From an uncultured Bacilli bacterium (GTDB taxonomy: Bacteria > Bacillota_I > Bacilli_A > RF39 > UBA660): a DNA stretch of 38,771 nucleotides. How positions within the stretch are numbered: position 1 is the first letter of the stretch; each line of letters starts with the position of its first letter. A model generated the notes under the pieces. That model worked only from the letters and a program-made list of their open reading frames with translations, was not told the origin of the DNA and did not search any database. Of this stretch, positions 17,128-27,335 are shown piece by piece. Where the stretch lies: positions 1 through 38,771 of the forward strand of contig CANQXT010000007.1 of NCBI GenBank assembly GCA_947627915.1, read 5' to 3'. Position numbers and translations under genes: made by a program.

Positions 17128-19625
17128 ATAAAGAGTTAAAAGTAAAAGAAAAGAAAAAAAAGAAAATAAATATTTTTAGACTTTTATTAGGAATTATTTT
17201 AGTAGGAGCTATATTTGTCGTTAGTATTATATTAGCATTTGCGTTATATATTGTTATAATTTCTCCTAATTTTGAAAAAGAAGAATTATATCAAAAAGAA
17301 CCAACAATTTTCTTAGCTATAGATGGTAGTATTTTAGGAAAAGTTGGAGAAGCTAATACAACATTATTAACCTATGATGAAATACCAGATGTTGTTATTG
17401 ATGCTTTAATTGCTACAGAAGATTCAAGATTCTTTCAACATAAAGGTATTGACTTATTTCGTTTTTTAAAAGCTTCTATTTTACAAGTATTAGGTCAAAA
17501 TGCTGGTGGAGCTTCAACATTAGATATGCAACTTATTAAACAAACTTACACTGGAACAGTATCCCACGGTTTTGCTGGTATTGTTCGTAAATTTGAAGAT
17601 GTATATATGTCTATCTTTAAACTAGAAGCTAATTATACGAAAGATGAAATAATTGAATTTTATTTAAATAGTCAAGATTTTGCTTCTGCTAATAATATTA
17701 ATTTAAAAGATAATAGTATTCGAGGTATAGAACAAGCTAGTCAATATTTCTTTGGTAAATCTTGTAAAGATTTAAACTTAGCTGAAGCATCTTTATTAAT
17801 TGGTATGTTTAAAGCTCCAGATGGTTATAATCCATATAAAAATCCAATTAATAGTCGAGAAAGACAAAAAACAGTTTTAAATTTAATGGTTAGACACGGT
17901 TATATTACTGAAGAAGAAAGAGATATGGTACTTGCTATACCAATTCAAAATTTATTAAAGAAACAAGAAAAGAATAATAGTAATGTAAGTGAACTTCAAG
18001 TATTAATTGATTACACTGCTAAAGAAATATTAGATAAAGAAAACATAAATGTTAAACAAGGTGGTTATATTGTTCAAACAACATATGATTTAAAAGTTCA
18101 AGAAGAAGTGCAAAAAGTTGAAAATGGTGATGTTTATAAATTTCCTAATGATGTTATAACGGAAGGTATAGCTGTTACTAGTACAGTCGATGGTTCAATA
18201 GTAGCCCTATCTGGTGGTAGAGGTTATACTCCAGGTGGTTACATTATGTCAACAGATATCAAAAGACAACCAGGATCTACAGCTAAACCAATATTTGATT
18301 ATGCAATGTATATTGAAAATATTAGTAAAAGTAGTTATGCAATGTTCTTAGATGAAAGAACTACTTACTCAGATGGTACAAGTATTTCAAACTATGATAA
18401 TAGTTATAAACACTTAATAACAATGCGTTATGCTTTAGTTGATTCTCGTAACATTCCAGCTTTATTAGCATTTAAAGCAGTTATGAAATATGATAAAAAT
18501 TTAATTGGTAATTATGTTAATAGTGTTGGTATCGATTATGGAGAAGAATTATTTGAATCTTCTGCTATTGGTTCAATAAATTGTACTACTCCACTTGAAT
18601 TATCAGCAGCATATGGTGTTTTTGCAAGAGGTGGTTATTATATTGAACCTTATAGTTATACCAAAGTAACTAATACTGAAACGGGTAAAGAATATACAAA
18701 TAGTTACACTAAAGAAAAAGTTTTAAGTGAAGCTACATCATTTATGATTACTGATATTCTAAAAGATGTCTATAATGGTAAAAGTGTTTCAGGTACTGAT
18801 ATAGCTGCTAAGACAGGAACAACTAACCTTTCTTCAAAAGATAAAAGTGATCATAATTTACCATCAAATGCTATTCGTGAAGTTTGGATGGAAAGTTATT
18901 CTCCATCATACTCTATTGCTTTATGGTATGGATATGATCATATATATGATAATGCTAGTACTGATAAATTATATTTAACTAGTAGTGTTGGTTCTAAAGC
19001 AAGAAAAGAAATGATGAGTGCTTTAGCATCAAATATTCATAAGAAAAATGAAAGATTTACTAAGCCAAAAACTGTTACATCAGTTAAAGTTGAATTAGAA
19101 ACATTCCCTGCTCAATTATGTAGTGAATATACTCCATCAAGTAAATGTGTAAGCGAATATTTCTTAAAGGGATCTGAACCTACAGAAGTATCAGAAAGAT
19201 ATAGTAAATTAGAAAATCCTACTAATGGTAATTATACTTTTAGTGGTAATACAATAACTATTAAATGGGATCCTATTGCAACACCTAGTGCTATTGATCC
19301 AAATTATTTATCTAAACATTTTAATGAATATTATGATAAGTATGCTGATTCTTACTACGAAAAGAGAATTACATATAATAATACTTATATAGGTAGTTTA
19401 GGATATCAAGTTTATTTAAAGAATAGTGATGGTACGGAAACTTATATTGGTTATACAAATAGTAATAGTTTCAATTATATTGTTCCAAGTGGTGGTAATT
19501 ATACTTTTGTTGTTAGATCTGCTTATTCTATCTTTAAAGATAATATGAGTTCTGGTTTAACTATTAGTACTAAAACAATTGATACTAACGTAAGTGATAT
19601 GGTATCGCCAGAACCTACAGAATAA
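17124..19625 (+). CDS. class A penicillin-binding protein (PBP1A-like) with C-terminal Fn3-like region
   Basis: Transglycosylase ATEDSRFFQHKGID, transpeptidase RQPGSTAKP (SxxK), AAKTGTT. Confidence 0.93.
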   Translation: MNKELKVKEKKKKKINIFRLLLGIILVGAIFVVSIILAFALYIVIISPNFEKEELYQKEPTIFLAIDGSILGKVGEANTTLLTYDEIPDVVIDALIATEDSRFFQHKGIDLFRFLKASILQVLGQNAGGASTLDMQLIKQTYTGTVSHGFAGIVRKFEDVYMSIFKLEANYTKDEIIEFYLNSQDFASANNINLKDNSIRGIEQASQYFFGKSCKDLNLAEASLLIGMFKAPDGYNPYKNPINSRERQKTVLNLMVRHGYITEEERDMVLAIPIQNLLKKQEKNNSNVSELQVLIDYTAKEILDKENINVKQGGYIVQTTYDLKVQEEVQKVENGDVYKFPNDVITEGIAVTSTVDGSIVALSGGRGYTPGGYIMSTDIKRQPGSTAKPIFDYAMYIENISKSSYAMFLDERTTYSDGTSISNYDNSYKHLITMRYALVDSRNIPALLAFKAVMKYDKNLIGNYVNSVGIDYGEELFESSAIGSINCTTPLELSAAYGVFARGGYYIEPYSYTKVTNTETGKEYTNSYTKEKVLSEATSFMITDILKDVYNGKSVSGTDIAAKTGTTNLSSKDKSDHNLPSNAIREVWMESYSPSYSIALWYGYDHIYDNASTDKLYLTSSVGSKARKEMMSALASNIHKKNERFTKPKTVTSVKVELETFPAQLCSEYTPSSKCVSEYFLKGSEPTEVSERYSKLENPTNGNYTFSGNTITIKWDPIATPSAIDPNYLSKHFNEYYDKYADSYYEKRITYNNTYIGSLGYQVYLKNSDGTETYIGYTNSNSFNYIVPSGGNYTFVVRSAYSIFKDNMSSGLTISTKTIDTNVSDMVSPEPTE

Positions 19626-19634
19626 TAGATAATA

Positions 19635-19670
19635 AAAAAATACAGACTTGATTAATAATCTGTATTTTTT
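19635..19670. terminator. bidirectional terminator
   Basis: AAAAAATACAGA...TCTGTATTTTTTT between convergent genes. Confidence 0.7.
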
Positions 19671-20323
19671 TATTGAATTCTTTCAAATTTATCTTTTCCT
19701 ACCCCACATACAGGACAAACCCAATCATCAGGTAAATCAGCAAATTTAACTTCATTTTCACTATCTTTATATAAGTGTCCACATATCATACAACGATATA
19801 CTTTATCATCACTTTCTACTTTTTCTTCTATGTATGTTGGAGCATTTTTAGGAGATTTTCCTTTCATAAATTTTCGATAATAATCATATGTTAAGTTATC
19901 ATTATCATTTACTTTTTTTAAATTAGTAACTTTAATCAAAAAGATATTATGGGTATTTACATCAATTACATCAATTATATCACCAATTATATAACCACAA
20001 ATGCCTTTCTTTAATATAGGCATCTCATCAATTAGACTATAAGATACATCTAAAAATTTATTAACATTTTTCGAAGATTGAAAACCAAATATTTTTATAA
20101 TATCAGGATCAATATCTGAAGATAAGATATTAATAGCTATTTTCTTTTGTTCTTTTAATACTTTATTAGTATAATTATTTTTATTGACACTTACACTTAA
20201 AATAGGATCTTCACTAGTAATTTGCACAACAGTATTAACAATACATCCCACTAATTTATTATGTTCATTACTACTTATTAAATATAATCCATAAGTAAGT
20301 CTTTGTAATATTTCTTTATCCAT
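19670..20323 (-). CDS. flavin reductase-rubredoxin fusion (high-molecular-weight rubredoxin-like)
   Basis: N-terminal flavin reductase-like domain; C-terminal YRCMICGHLYKD...DLPDDWVCPVCGVGKDKFE. Confidence 0.85.
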   Translation of the reverse strand: MDKEILQRLTYGLYLISSNEHNKLVGCIVNTVVQITSEDPILSVSVNKNNYTNKVLKEQKKIAINILSSDIDPDIIKIFGFQSSKNVNKFLDVSYSLIDEMPILKKGICGYIIGDIIDVIDVNTHNIFLIKVTNLKKVNDNDNLTYDYYRKFMKGKSPKNAPTYIEEKVESDDKVYRCMICGHLYKDSENEVKFADLPDDWVCPVCGVGKDKFERIQ

Positions 20324-20331
20324 TTATAACC

Positions 20332-20712
20332 TTAAAAGCTATTCATATTAATAATTTTAGCTACTTCTTCCCTAACATTATCAAATGTAAATGGTTTAGC
20401 TAAAACATCCACAATAGGATAATTAAAAGCACGATCGACTCTTTCTTTTTGAACATCTCCTGTAATAATTATAACTGGTATTCTTTTAAATAAATTATTT
20501 TCTTTAAAATAATCTAATACAGCAAAACCATCAACATCAGGCATATTTAAATCAAGTAATAAAGCTATAATAGAATCATCAATATTATTTTTAATAATAT
20601 CTATCGCTTCTTTACCATTAACTGCTACCACAGTTTCATATTCATCTTTAAATGCTCGATCGACAATATTACTAATTATTTTTGAATCATCAGCAACTAA
20701 TATTTTTTTCAT
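20332..20712 (-). CDS. single-domain response regulator
   Basis: REC fold: VADDSK, LLLDLNMPDVDG, IIITGD, AKPF; no output domain. Confidence 0.9.
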   Translation of the reverse strand: MKKILVADDSKIISNIVDRAFKDEYETVVAVNGKEAIDIIKNNIDDSIIALLLDLNMPDVDGFAVLDYFKENNLFKRIPVIIITGDVQKERVDRAFNYPIVDVLAKPFTFDNVREEVAKIINMNSF

Positions 20713-20725
20713 TTTCTATCTTCTC

Positions 20726-21082
20726 CTATCCTAAATATTTTAAAGCAAGTTCGGTATATTTTTTAACTTCAGCCATTAATTCATCATATTTTGCGAGAAC
20801 TTCATCAACATTATTAGCTTTACTGGCAAGTTCGTGAACATAAGCTATATCAGCTAAACTTTTAAATCCTAAATATTTAGAATCACTTTTTAGAGCATGA
20901 ACTAAAATAGCATAATCATTCATATTTAATTCTTTTTTATATTTTTCAATATTAGGTATTCTTGTTTTATTTTCTTCTAAAAAACTAGTTAATGTTTCAT
21001 CATAGAATTCAAGATCTCCTAATAATTCTAACGCACTATCTAAATCTACCCCATTATCCGTTAATATACTTACATCTCTCAT
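20726..21082 (-). CDS. HPt-domain phosphotransfer protein
   Basis: ILVHALKSDSKYLGF (HPt His motif) in an all-helical 118 aa protein. Confidence 0.85.
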   Translation of the reverse strand: MRDVSILTDNGVDLDSALELLGDLEFYDETLTSFLEENKTRIPNIEKYKKELNMNDYAILVHALKSDSKYLGFKSLADIAYVHELASKANNVDEVLAKYDELMAEVKKYTELALKYLG

Positions 21083-21122
21083 TTTATACCTTCTCTCTAT
21101 TATGATTATATCACAATCTTAT

Positions 21123-22943
21123 CTATTTTGCATTTAAATACAATTTAAGAACTCTTTCTAATTCATTTTTATCAATTGGTTTAGATATATAATCATTAAA
21201 TCCTTCTTTTAAATAATTTTCTTTCATACCGGCAATTGCATTTGCTGTTAAAGCTACCACTGGAGTATTAAATCCTTCTATTTCTTGTAATTTTTTAAAA
21301 GTTTCTACTCCACTCATCTTTGGCATCATATCATCAAGTAAAATTAAATCATATTTATTTCCTTCTTCAATTTTCTTTAAACAATCAAAACCACTAGATA
21401 CTTCTTCTGTTTGAACTTTATATGTTGATAATAATCTTGCTGCTACTTTTAAATTAATCATATTATCATCTACTATTAGAACTTTCTTATCTTTAACATT
21501 TAATTTCTTATTTTCTTTAACTACGGCATCAATTACTTTTACTTTATTAACTATTTTTTGATCTATAGCTACTGTAAATGTTGAACCTTTACCATATGTT
21601 GAATCTACAACTATTTTACCGTGCATTAAATCAACTAACTTTTTAGTGATAGCAAGTCCTAATCCTGTTCCTTCAATAGTCATATTTTTATCTAAATCTA
21701 ATCTTTCAAATTTACTAAATATTTTATCTAAATTCTCTTTCTTAATACCAATGCCACTATCTTTAACACTAACTATTAAACGACATACATTATCTTTTTT
21801 AACGGTAGAGACATTAAATTCAACAAAACCTTCTTTAGTATATTTAACGGCATTTGTAAGTAAATTTAGAATAACTTGTTTAACTCTTACATAATCACCA
21901 TTTAAATAATCAGGTAAATCAGAAGCAATATTAACTCTAAATTCAAGAGGTTTATCACCAATTCTAGCTTTAGTTAATTTAACTAGTTCATCAAATATTT
22001 TCTTTGGTTCATATTCAACTTTAACTATTTCTAATTTATTAGCTTCTATTTTAGAAATATCTAAAATACCATTAACTATTTCTAATAAATTTTGAGATGC
22101 CATCATAATATCTCTAGCTTCATCTTTAATAGAATCGATATTATCTTCTTCTAAGATTAATTGACTAAAACCATCAATCGCATTAAGTGGTGTTCTTATT
22201 TCGTGAGACATACTTGATAAAAATTCTGTTTTAGCGTGATTAGCTCTTTCTGCTTGTTCTTTAGCTAAATTTAATTGTTCAATCATTTTTACATCGGGAT
22301 TTTCAATTGTAAAGTACATAATTAAACAAGTTATAACTGCAGAAGGATTAATAAAATAATTTAAGTTTGGATAGATCATTTGAATAACTGTTGTAAATAT
22401 ACTTTCAATTAATAATATATACATTGGTATATATTTTTTATTATAAAAATTTTTACGTTCAATAAATAGTAATATAAATAATACTATATATAGCAAAACA
22501 GAAATTATAGAAGTAAAATCAAGTGCTAAACCAGATGTAACAGCAACCCCATTAATTTCATTAACATCAATTGGAAGAATTATAGTAAGTACCATAGAAA
22601 ATGTTAAAAAAGAAAAATATACAATTTTATGAGTATTATTCTTTGGATTATAAAGATGAGAAATACAATAAGTATAATAAGCAAATACAGAACTAGAAAT
22701 AATTAAACCAATTAAATATAGTTTATTTAATACAGCAATTATAAAAAGTTTATTAGCAAAATTAACAGTTAATATTCCTCCTAGTACAATTCCAATAGAA
22801 ATCGTTACAGATTCCATAACTAACAAAAATGCATATAAATTATCCTCTATTTTATGTAATCTTTTTTTTGAAAAAAATACAATATCTAAAATTATTAATA
22901 TTAATAGAGAAAAAATATTTAAAAACATTGGCGTTTGATTCAT
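21123..22943 (-). CDS. hybrid sensor histidine kinase (multi-TM, HisKA, HATPase, REC)
   Basis: Multiple N-terminal TMs; [58 protein letters not shown]. Confidence 0.93.
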   Translation of the reverse strand: MNQTPMFLNIFSLLILIILDIVFFSKKRLHKIEDNLYAFLLVMESVTISIGIVLGGILTVNFANKLFIIAVLNKLYLIGLIISSSVFAYYTYCISHLYNPKNNTHKIVYFSFLTFSMVLTIILPIDVNEINGVAVTSGLALDFTSIISVLLYIVLFILLFIERKNFYNKKYIPMYILLIESIFTTVIQMIYPNLNYFINPSAVITCLIMYFTIENPDVKMIEQLNLAKEQAERANHAKTEFLSSMSHEIRTPLNAIDGFSQLILEEDNIDSIKDEARDIMMASQNLLEIVNGILDISKIEANKLEIVKVEYEPKKIFDELVKLTKARIGDKPLEFRVNIASDLPDYLNGDYVRVKQVILNLLTNAVKYTKEGFVEFNVSTVKKDNVCRLIVSVKDSGIGIKKENLDKIFSKFERLDLDKNMTIEGTGLGLAITKKLVDLMHGKIVVDSTYGKGSTFTVAIDQKIVNKVKVIDAVVKENKKLNVKDKKVLIVDDNMINLKVAARLLSTYKVQTEEVSSGFDCLKKIEEGNKYDLILLDDMMPKMSGVETFKKLQEIEGFNTPVVALTANAIAGMKENYLKEGFNDYISKPIDKNELERVLKLYLNAK

Positions 22944-23035
22944 TTTTAACCACCTTTACTTTACATAATAAGTTTATCAAAAAAATAATAAAATGTCATT
23001 AAATATGTGCAGTATATGTAAAAAAAAATTCAAAA

Positions 23036-25078
23036 TTATTTTTGAATTTTTCTTTGATAACCTTTTTTAGGTGGTAATACTTTTAATGAATCAACTGAAA
23101 TATTTGTTTCTTCAATTTCAATAGTAAATTCATCACCATTTAATCCTTCTTTAGATAAAGCTAAATAATCATTTTTACTATTTGAAGAATATATTAATGA
23201 ATTTCTAAATCTAATTTTGTAAGGAATTTGTCTTGAAGAAACTTCTGAATTTTGAATAAAGTATTTATTAATAATATTTTGAACAAAAATTAATTTTTCA
23301 TCATCTGATAATTCAACATTATCTTCTAATACAATTGTTGCCATAACTATATTACCAAAACGTTGTTCATCATATATTGGAGATATAACACAATATTTAA
23401 TATTTTCATCTTGTTTTAACAAATTTTCTATTACGTGTGGCTTTATTTTAAATCCATCATATCTAGTAAATGATCTATCACTTCTAGATAAGAAATTCAT
23501 AATTCCATCTCTATCCATTTGGGCTATATCTTTAGTACGAATAAAATCTATTCCATCATAATTTACATGATTAATATATTCTTTATCATCCAATACACCT
23601 GATGATATAGTACGTCCATGGATTATTAATTCACCTTCTAGTTTTTCTGTTTGATCATCGAATCTTAATAATTCTTCTGTTTCGGGATTTATTAACCCAT
23701 AAACAACACGTGGCATAGGTATTCCCATACTTCCTAATTTATTATAATTGCCAATGGCATTAGATCCACAACCTGCTGTTTCAGACATGCCATGGCCTTT
23801 AGACATTTTTATATTACAATTATGAGATGCTAAAAAATCATTTAATTTTATTTCATCTTCAATTTCTAAAACATCTCCTCCACAACTAACCATCTTTAAA
23901 AATGATAAATCTTTATTTTTTAAAGATGTATCTTTTAATAATCCTAAGAACCATGAAGGTGGGCCCATTATTATTTGTGGTTTATATTTCATAATTAATT
24001 TTCCTAAATTTGCTGGAGCAAATTCTGGAATTTGAATTAAGTCACAACCGTGAAATAATCCAGCATGAGTAACATCTACAACACCATAAGCTGCAAAATA
24101 AGGTAACATATGAAGAACTTTATCACCAGGACCCATTGGCATATTAGCTCCAATTGTTTGTTCAGCATAAGAATTTAAGTTATCGGTAGTTAAAGTTATT
24201 GGCTTAGGCATTGAACTTGTTGTACCTGAGGTATGTACTATTAAATCCAATTGATTAGGATTATATTCTGCTTTTTTAAATTGAGTATATTCACTTCCAG
24301 CCACTAATTGTTTATAATCTAAAGTAGGAATAATAGAATTTTGACGAGCATTAGCTACTAATTCATTTATTTTTTTCATTTTAGCTAGTTTTTGCTTTAA
24401 TGCTTTTAAACCTTCGAAATTGGCAGTTTCGCTTAAATAATTCATTGTAGTTTTAACATCCATTGAATCACTTGCTGAAACTATAACTATTTCACCAATA
24501 CCTAAATCCCGTAATTCTTTTTCTATAGGTTTTAACATAGCTAAATAACATTGATCTAATGCTACAATGTATTTACTTTTTTCATTTTGAATTAATTGTA
24601 ATACTTTACTAGAACTAATTTTAGGATTTATGCTATCAGGACGAGGGTCAACATAATCTGATGCAACACCAATTTGTGAACCACCATAAAATAAATATGC
24701 TGTCTCTGGAATATTGGCCATTAGATACATTACTCTTTCATCTTTTTGACATCCTAAATTTGTAAGAACTTTTGAAGCTTCATCAATATGATTATATAAT
24801 TCGCCATATTTAATATGTTTGCCAAAATAACTTATAGCGTTCAAATCTTCTTTTTGAGGATTATGACTTTTCATATAATCTGTTATTGTCATATTTGGAA
24901 CTGAACCTACTAAAAATTGTTTATCATAGTTTTTTAACCATACTCTATCTAAGTGGGGATAACCAGTATATGGGGCTTTTATTTCTCCAGTAGATATTTT
25001 TTTAAAGTATTCTTCTCTTTCTATATCTGACATATTTTTTATAAAGTTTCTATAATTTTCTATTTCTTCTATTGTCAT
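23036..25078 (-). CDS. AMP-forming acyl-CoA synthetase/ligase superfamily protein
   Basis: IVHTSGTTSSMPKPITLT (P-loop), GHGMSETAGCG, RSDRSFTRYDGFKIKPHVIE. Confidence 0.85.
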   Translation of the reverse strand: MTIEEIENYRNFIKNMSDIEREEYFKKISTGEIKAPYTGYPHLDRVWLKNYDKQFLVGSVPNMTITDYMKSHNPQKEDLNAISYFGKHIKYGELYNHIDEASKVLTNLGCQKDERVMYLMANIPETAYLFYGGSQIGVASDYVDPRPDSINPKISSSKVLQLIQNEKSKYIVALDQCYLAMLKPIEKELRDLGIGEIVIVSASDSMDVKTTMNYLSETANFEGLKALKQKLAKMKKINELVANARQNSIIPTLDYKQLVAGSEYTQFKKAEYNPNQLDLIVHTSGTTSSMPKPITLTTDNLNSYAEQTIGANMPMGPGDKVLHMLPYFAAYGVVDVTHAGLFHGCDLIQIPEFAPANLGKLIMKYKPQIIMGPPSWFLGLLKDTSLKNKDLSFLKMVSCGGDVLEIEDEIKLNDFLASHNCNIKMSKGHGMSETAGCGSNAIGNYNKLGSMGIPMPRVVYGLINPETEELLRFDDQTEKLEGELIIHGRTISSGVLDDKEYINHVNYDGIDFIRTKDIAQMDRDGIMNFLSRSDRSFTRYDGFKIKPHVIENLLKQDENIKYCVISPIYDEQRFGNIVMATIVLEDNVELSDDEKLIFVQNIINKYFIQNSEVSSRQIPYKIRFRNSLIYSSNSKNDYLALSKEGLNGDEFTIEIEETNISVDSLKVLPPKKGYQRKIQK

Positions 25079-25144
25079 TATAATCTCCTTCTATTTAGAT
25101 ATATTAAAACATAGAACAACATATTGCAAGAAACTTTACACAAA

Positions 25145-27271
25145 TTAGACGTTTAATTCTTTTACCAAATCATTATCTTCATTATAAAGAATAATTAATT
25201 CGTGTAATGCTCTAGTCATTGATACATATAATAATTTCATATCTAAAGTATTATTAATATCATACTTATTTAAATCATTAATAATTACGGCATCAAATTC
25301 TAATCCTTTAGCTAAGTAATTTGTTAAGATACATACTCCTCCATTATATTTAGTATTCTTATTAGTTATTAAATCTATCTTTATTTTATCTTTTAACATC
25401 TTATAAACAAGATTACTTTCTTTTTCACATTTACATATAATAGCAATACTTTGATAACCTTTATTTTGAAAATAATTTATTTTTTCTAAATAATAATTTT
25501 CTTTAACCATATTCTTATCTAATAAAACTTTATTACCGTGTCTTAAAACCGATATAGCATTTCCATAACCAAAATGTTTAGCTACAATATTAGCACTACT
25601 CATTATTTCACAAGTTGTTCGATAACTTTTTTCTAATTTTTCTAAAGAACAATCATTATGAAAGATATCATTAATAACACTTTCCCAATCACTAATACTT
25701 TGATAAGAATAAATTGATTGAGCTAAATCACCAAAGATAGAAAAAGTACTATTTTTAAATAATTCTTTAATAACATAAAAATGATATAAACCAAAATCTT
25801 GAGCTTCATCAATAACGATATGTGCATATTTATCATAATTTTTATATCCCTTAAAAATAATATTTAAATGTATTAAAGCAGGTAAATCTTCATAACCAAA
25901 GGTTTTAGTTTTAATATAATCTAAAGTATTTTCTTGAAGGGTATTTATTATACAATCATCTTCATTAAGATATTTATCACAATTAAGAATAAAGTTTTTA
26001 TATAATTCACTAGTTTTTAAATTATAATTATGAAAATAATTATTAATAATTTTATCAATATGCATTATATCTTGATTAAATTTTTCTGTTATATTTAGTA
26101 TTTCTTTTTTTCTTATTTCATCTTGACTATTTAAATATTCATTTTTATATTTTAACCAATATTTATATTTAATATCATCACCATATTTTTTCAAATAATC
26201 TTTACCATATTTAATTAATAATTTAATTTTTTCTTCTATACCTAAATTATTTTTATTCATAAAATTACTAATTGTTTTTTGATCAATTAAAGTTACACCT
26301 TCATAACTTATATCACCATGAACAATATTATTTAATAAATCTTTTATATACTTATCTAATGAATCTTTATATTTTAAAGAAGATTTATATTTAATATTTT
26401 TAATTAATAAATTATTTTGCATTAACATTTCTAAACGCATATTTTGATCAATTATTTTAATTTTTTCACCTAAAAAATTATTAACAATATCTAAGAATGT
26501 TTTTTGTCCTACAGCATTAACTTCTAAGTCAGGTAATACTTTTGAAATATAATCCATAAAATAAGCATTAGGACCAATAACTAAAAAAGAACTTTCTTGA
26601 TAATTTTTTTGTTCATTATAAACAAGATAAGCAATACGATGGAGAGCTACCGTAGTTTTACCAGAACCAGCAGTTCCTTGAATAATAATATTTTCTTTTA
26701 GATCTTCTCTAATAATATGGTTCTGTTCACTTTGAATAGTAGCAACAATATTTTTTAAACGATTATCAGCAGAAACACTTAAATAGGGTTTTAATAATTC
26801 ATCATTTGCTACAGCAGTTAAATCTTGATAACTTTTTAAAATACCATTAGCTATATCAAATTGTCTTTTTAATTCGAGATTGCCTTCAATTAAACCATTG
26901 GGAGATAAATACTTCGCACTTCCTAAAGAAGAATCATAATAAAGACTGGAAATAGGAGCACGCCAGTCAACAGTTATAGGGTTTTCATCATTATCTAGAA
27001 TACCAACTTTCCCTATATAACATATTTCTTTTTTGCCACTTGAATCGACAAAATCAATCCGCCCAAAATAAGGATTATTAATATACTTATTTAATAATCT
27101 TATCTGGGTTCCATAATAACTTAGTAGATTTTCCTGTAAAATGGGATCATTTTTGTAAGTTTTACTTACACTTTGCATCTTCTTATCATAAAGAAATATT
27201 AAGTCACGATATTCCTTTATAACATCATGCAACTTCTTGTCTTCAATTTCTAGGTTGGTCATAAATAACAC
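25145..27271 (-). CDS. helD: HelD-like UvrD-family helicase
   Basis: ITVDWRAPISSLYYD, IIQGTAGSGKTTVALHRIAYL, HIVIDEAQDFG, LEKSYRTTCEI, LLYVSMTRALHEL. Confidence 0.85.
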   Translation of the reverse strand: MLFMTNLEIEDKKLHDVIKEYRDLIFLYDKKMQSVSKTYKNDPILQENLLSYYGTQIRLLNKYINNPYFGRIDFVDSSGKKEICYIGKVGILDNDENPITVDWRAPISSLYYDSSLGSAKYLSPNGLIEGNLELKRQFDIANGILKSYQDLTAVANDELLKPYLSVSADNRLKNIVATIQSEQNHIIREDLKENIIIQGTAGSGKTTVALHRIAYLVYNEQKNYQESSFLVIGPNAYFMDYISKVLPDLEVNAVGQKTFLDIVNNFLGEKIKIIDQNMRLEMLMQNNLLIKNIKYKSSLKYKDSLDKYIKDLLNNIVHGDISYEGVTLIDQKTISNFMNKNNLGIEEKIKLLIKYGKDYLKKYGDDIKYKYWLKYKNEYLNSQDEIRKKEILNITEKFNQDIMHIDKIINNYFHNYNLKTSELYKNFILNCDKYLNEDDCIINTLQENTLDYIKTKTFGYEDLPALIHLNIIFKGYKNYDKYAHIVIDEAQDFGLYHFYVIKELFKNSTFSIFGDLAQSIYSYQSISDWESVINDIFHNDCSLEKLEKSYRTTCEIMSSANIVAKHFGYGNAISVLRHGNKVLLDKNMVKENYYLEKINYFQNKGYQSIAIICKCEKESNLVYKMLKDKIKIDLITNKNTKYNGGVCILTNYLAKGLEFDAVIINDLNKYDINNTLDMKLLYVSMTRALHELIILYNEDNDLVKELNV

Positions 27272-27335
27272 CTCCTTAGAAATGATCTTTAAAAACTAAA
27301 TATAAGTTTAACACATTTTTTAAAAAAAAGAAATA

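Noticed and set aside
23036-25078. Acyl-CoA synthetase-like gene as part of the phosphorelay operon or an NRPS cluster
   Set aside because: A hairpin/terminator-like sequence overlaps its 3' end before the kinase, and no carrier or condensation domains are nearby.
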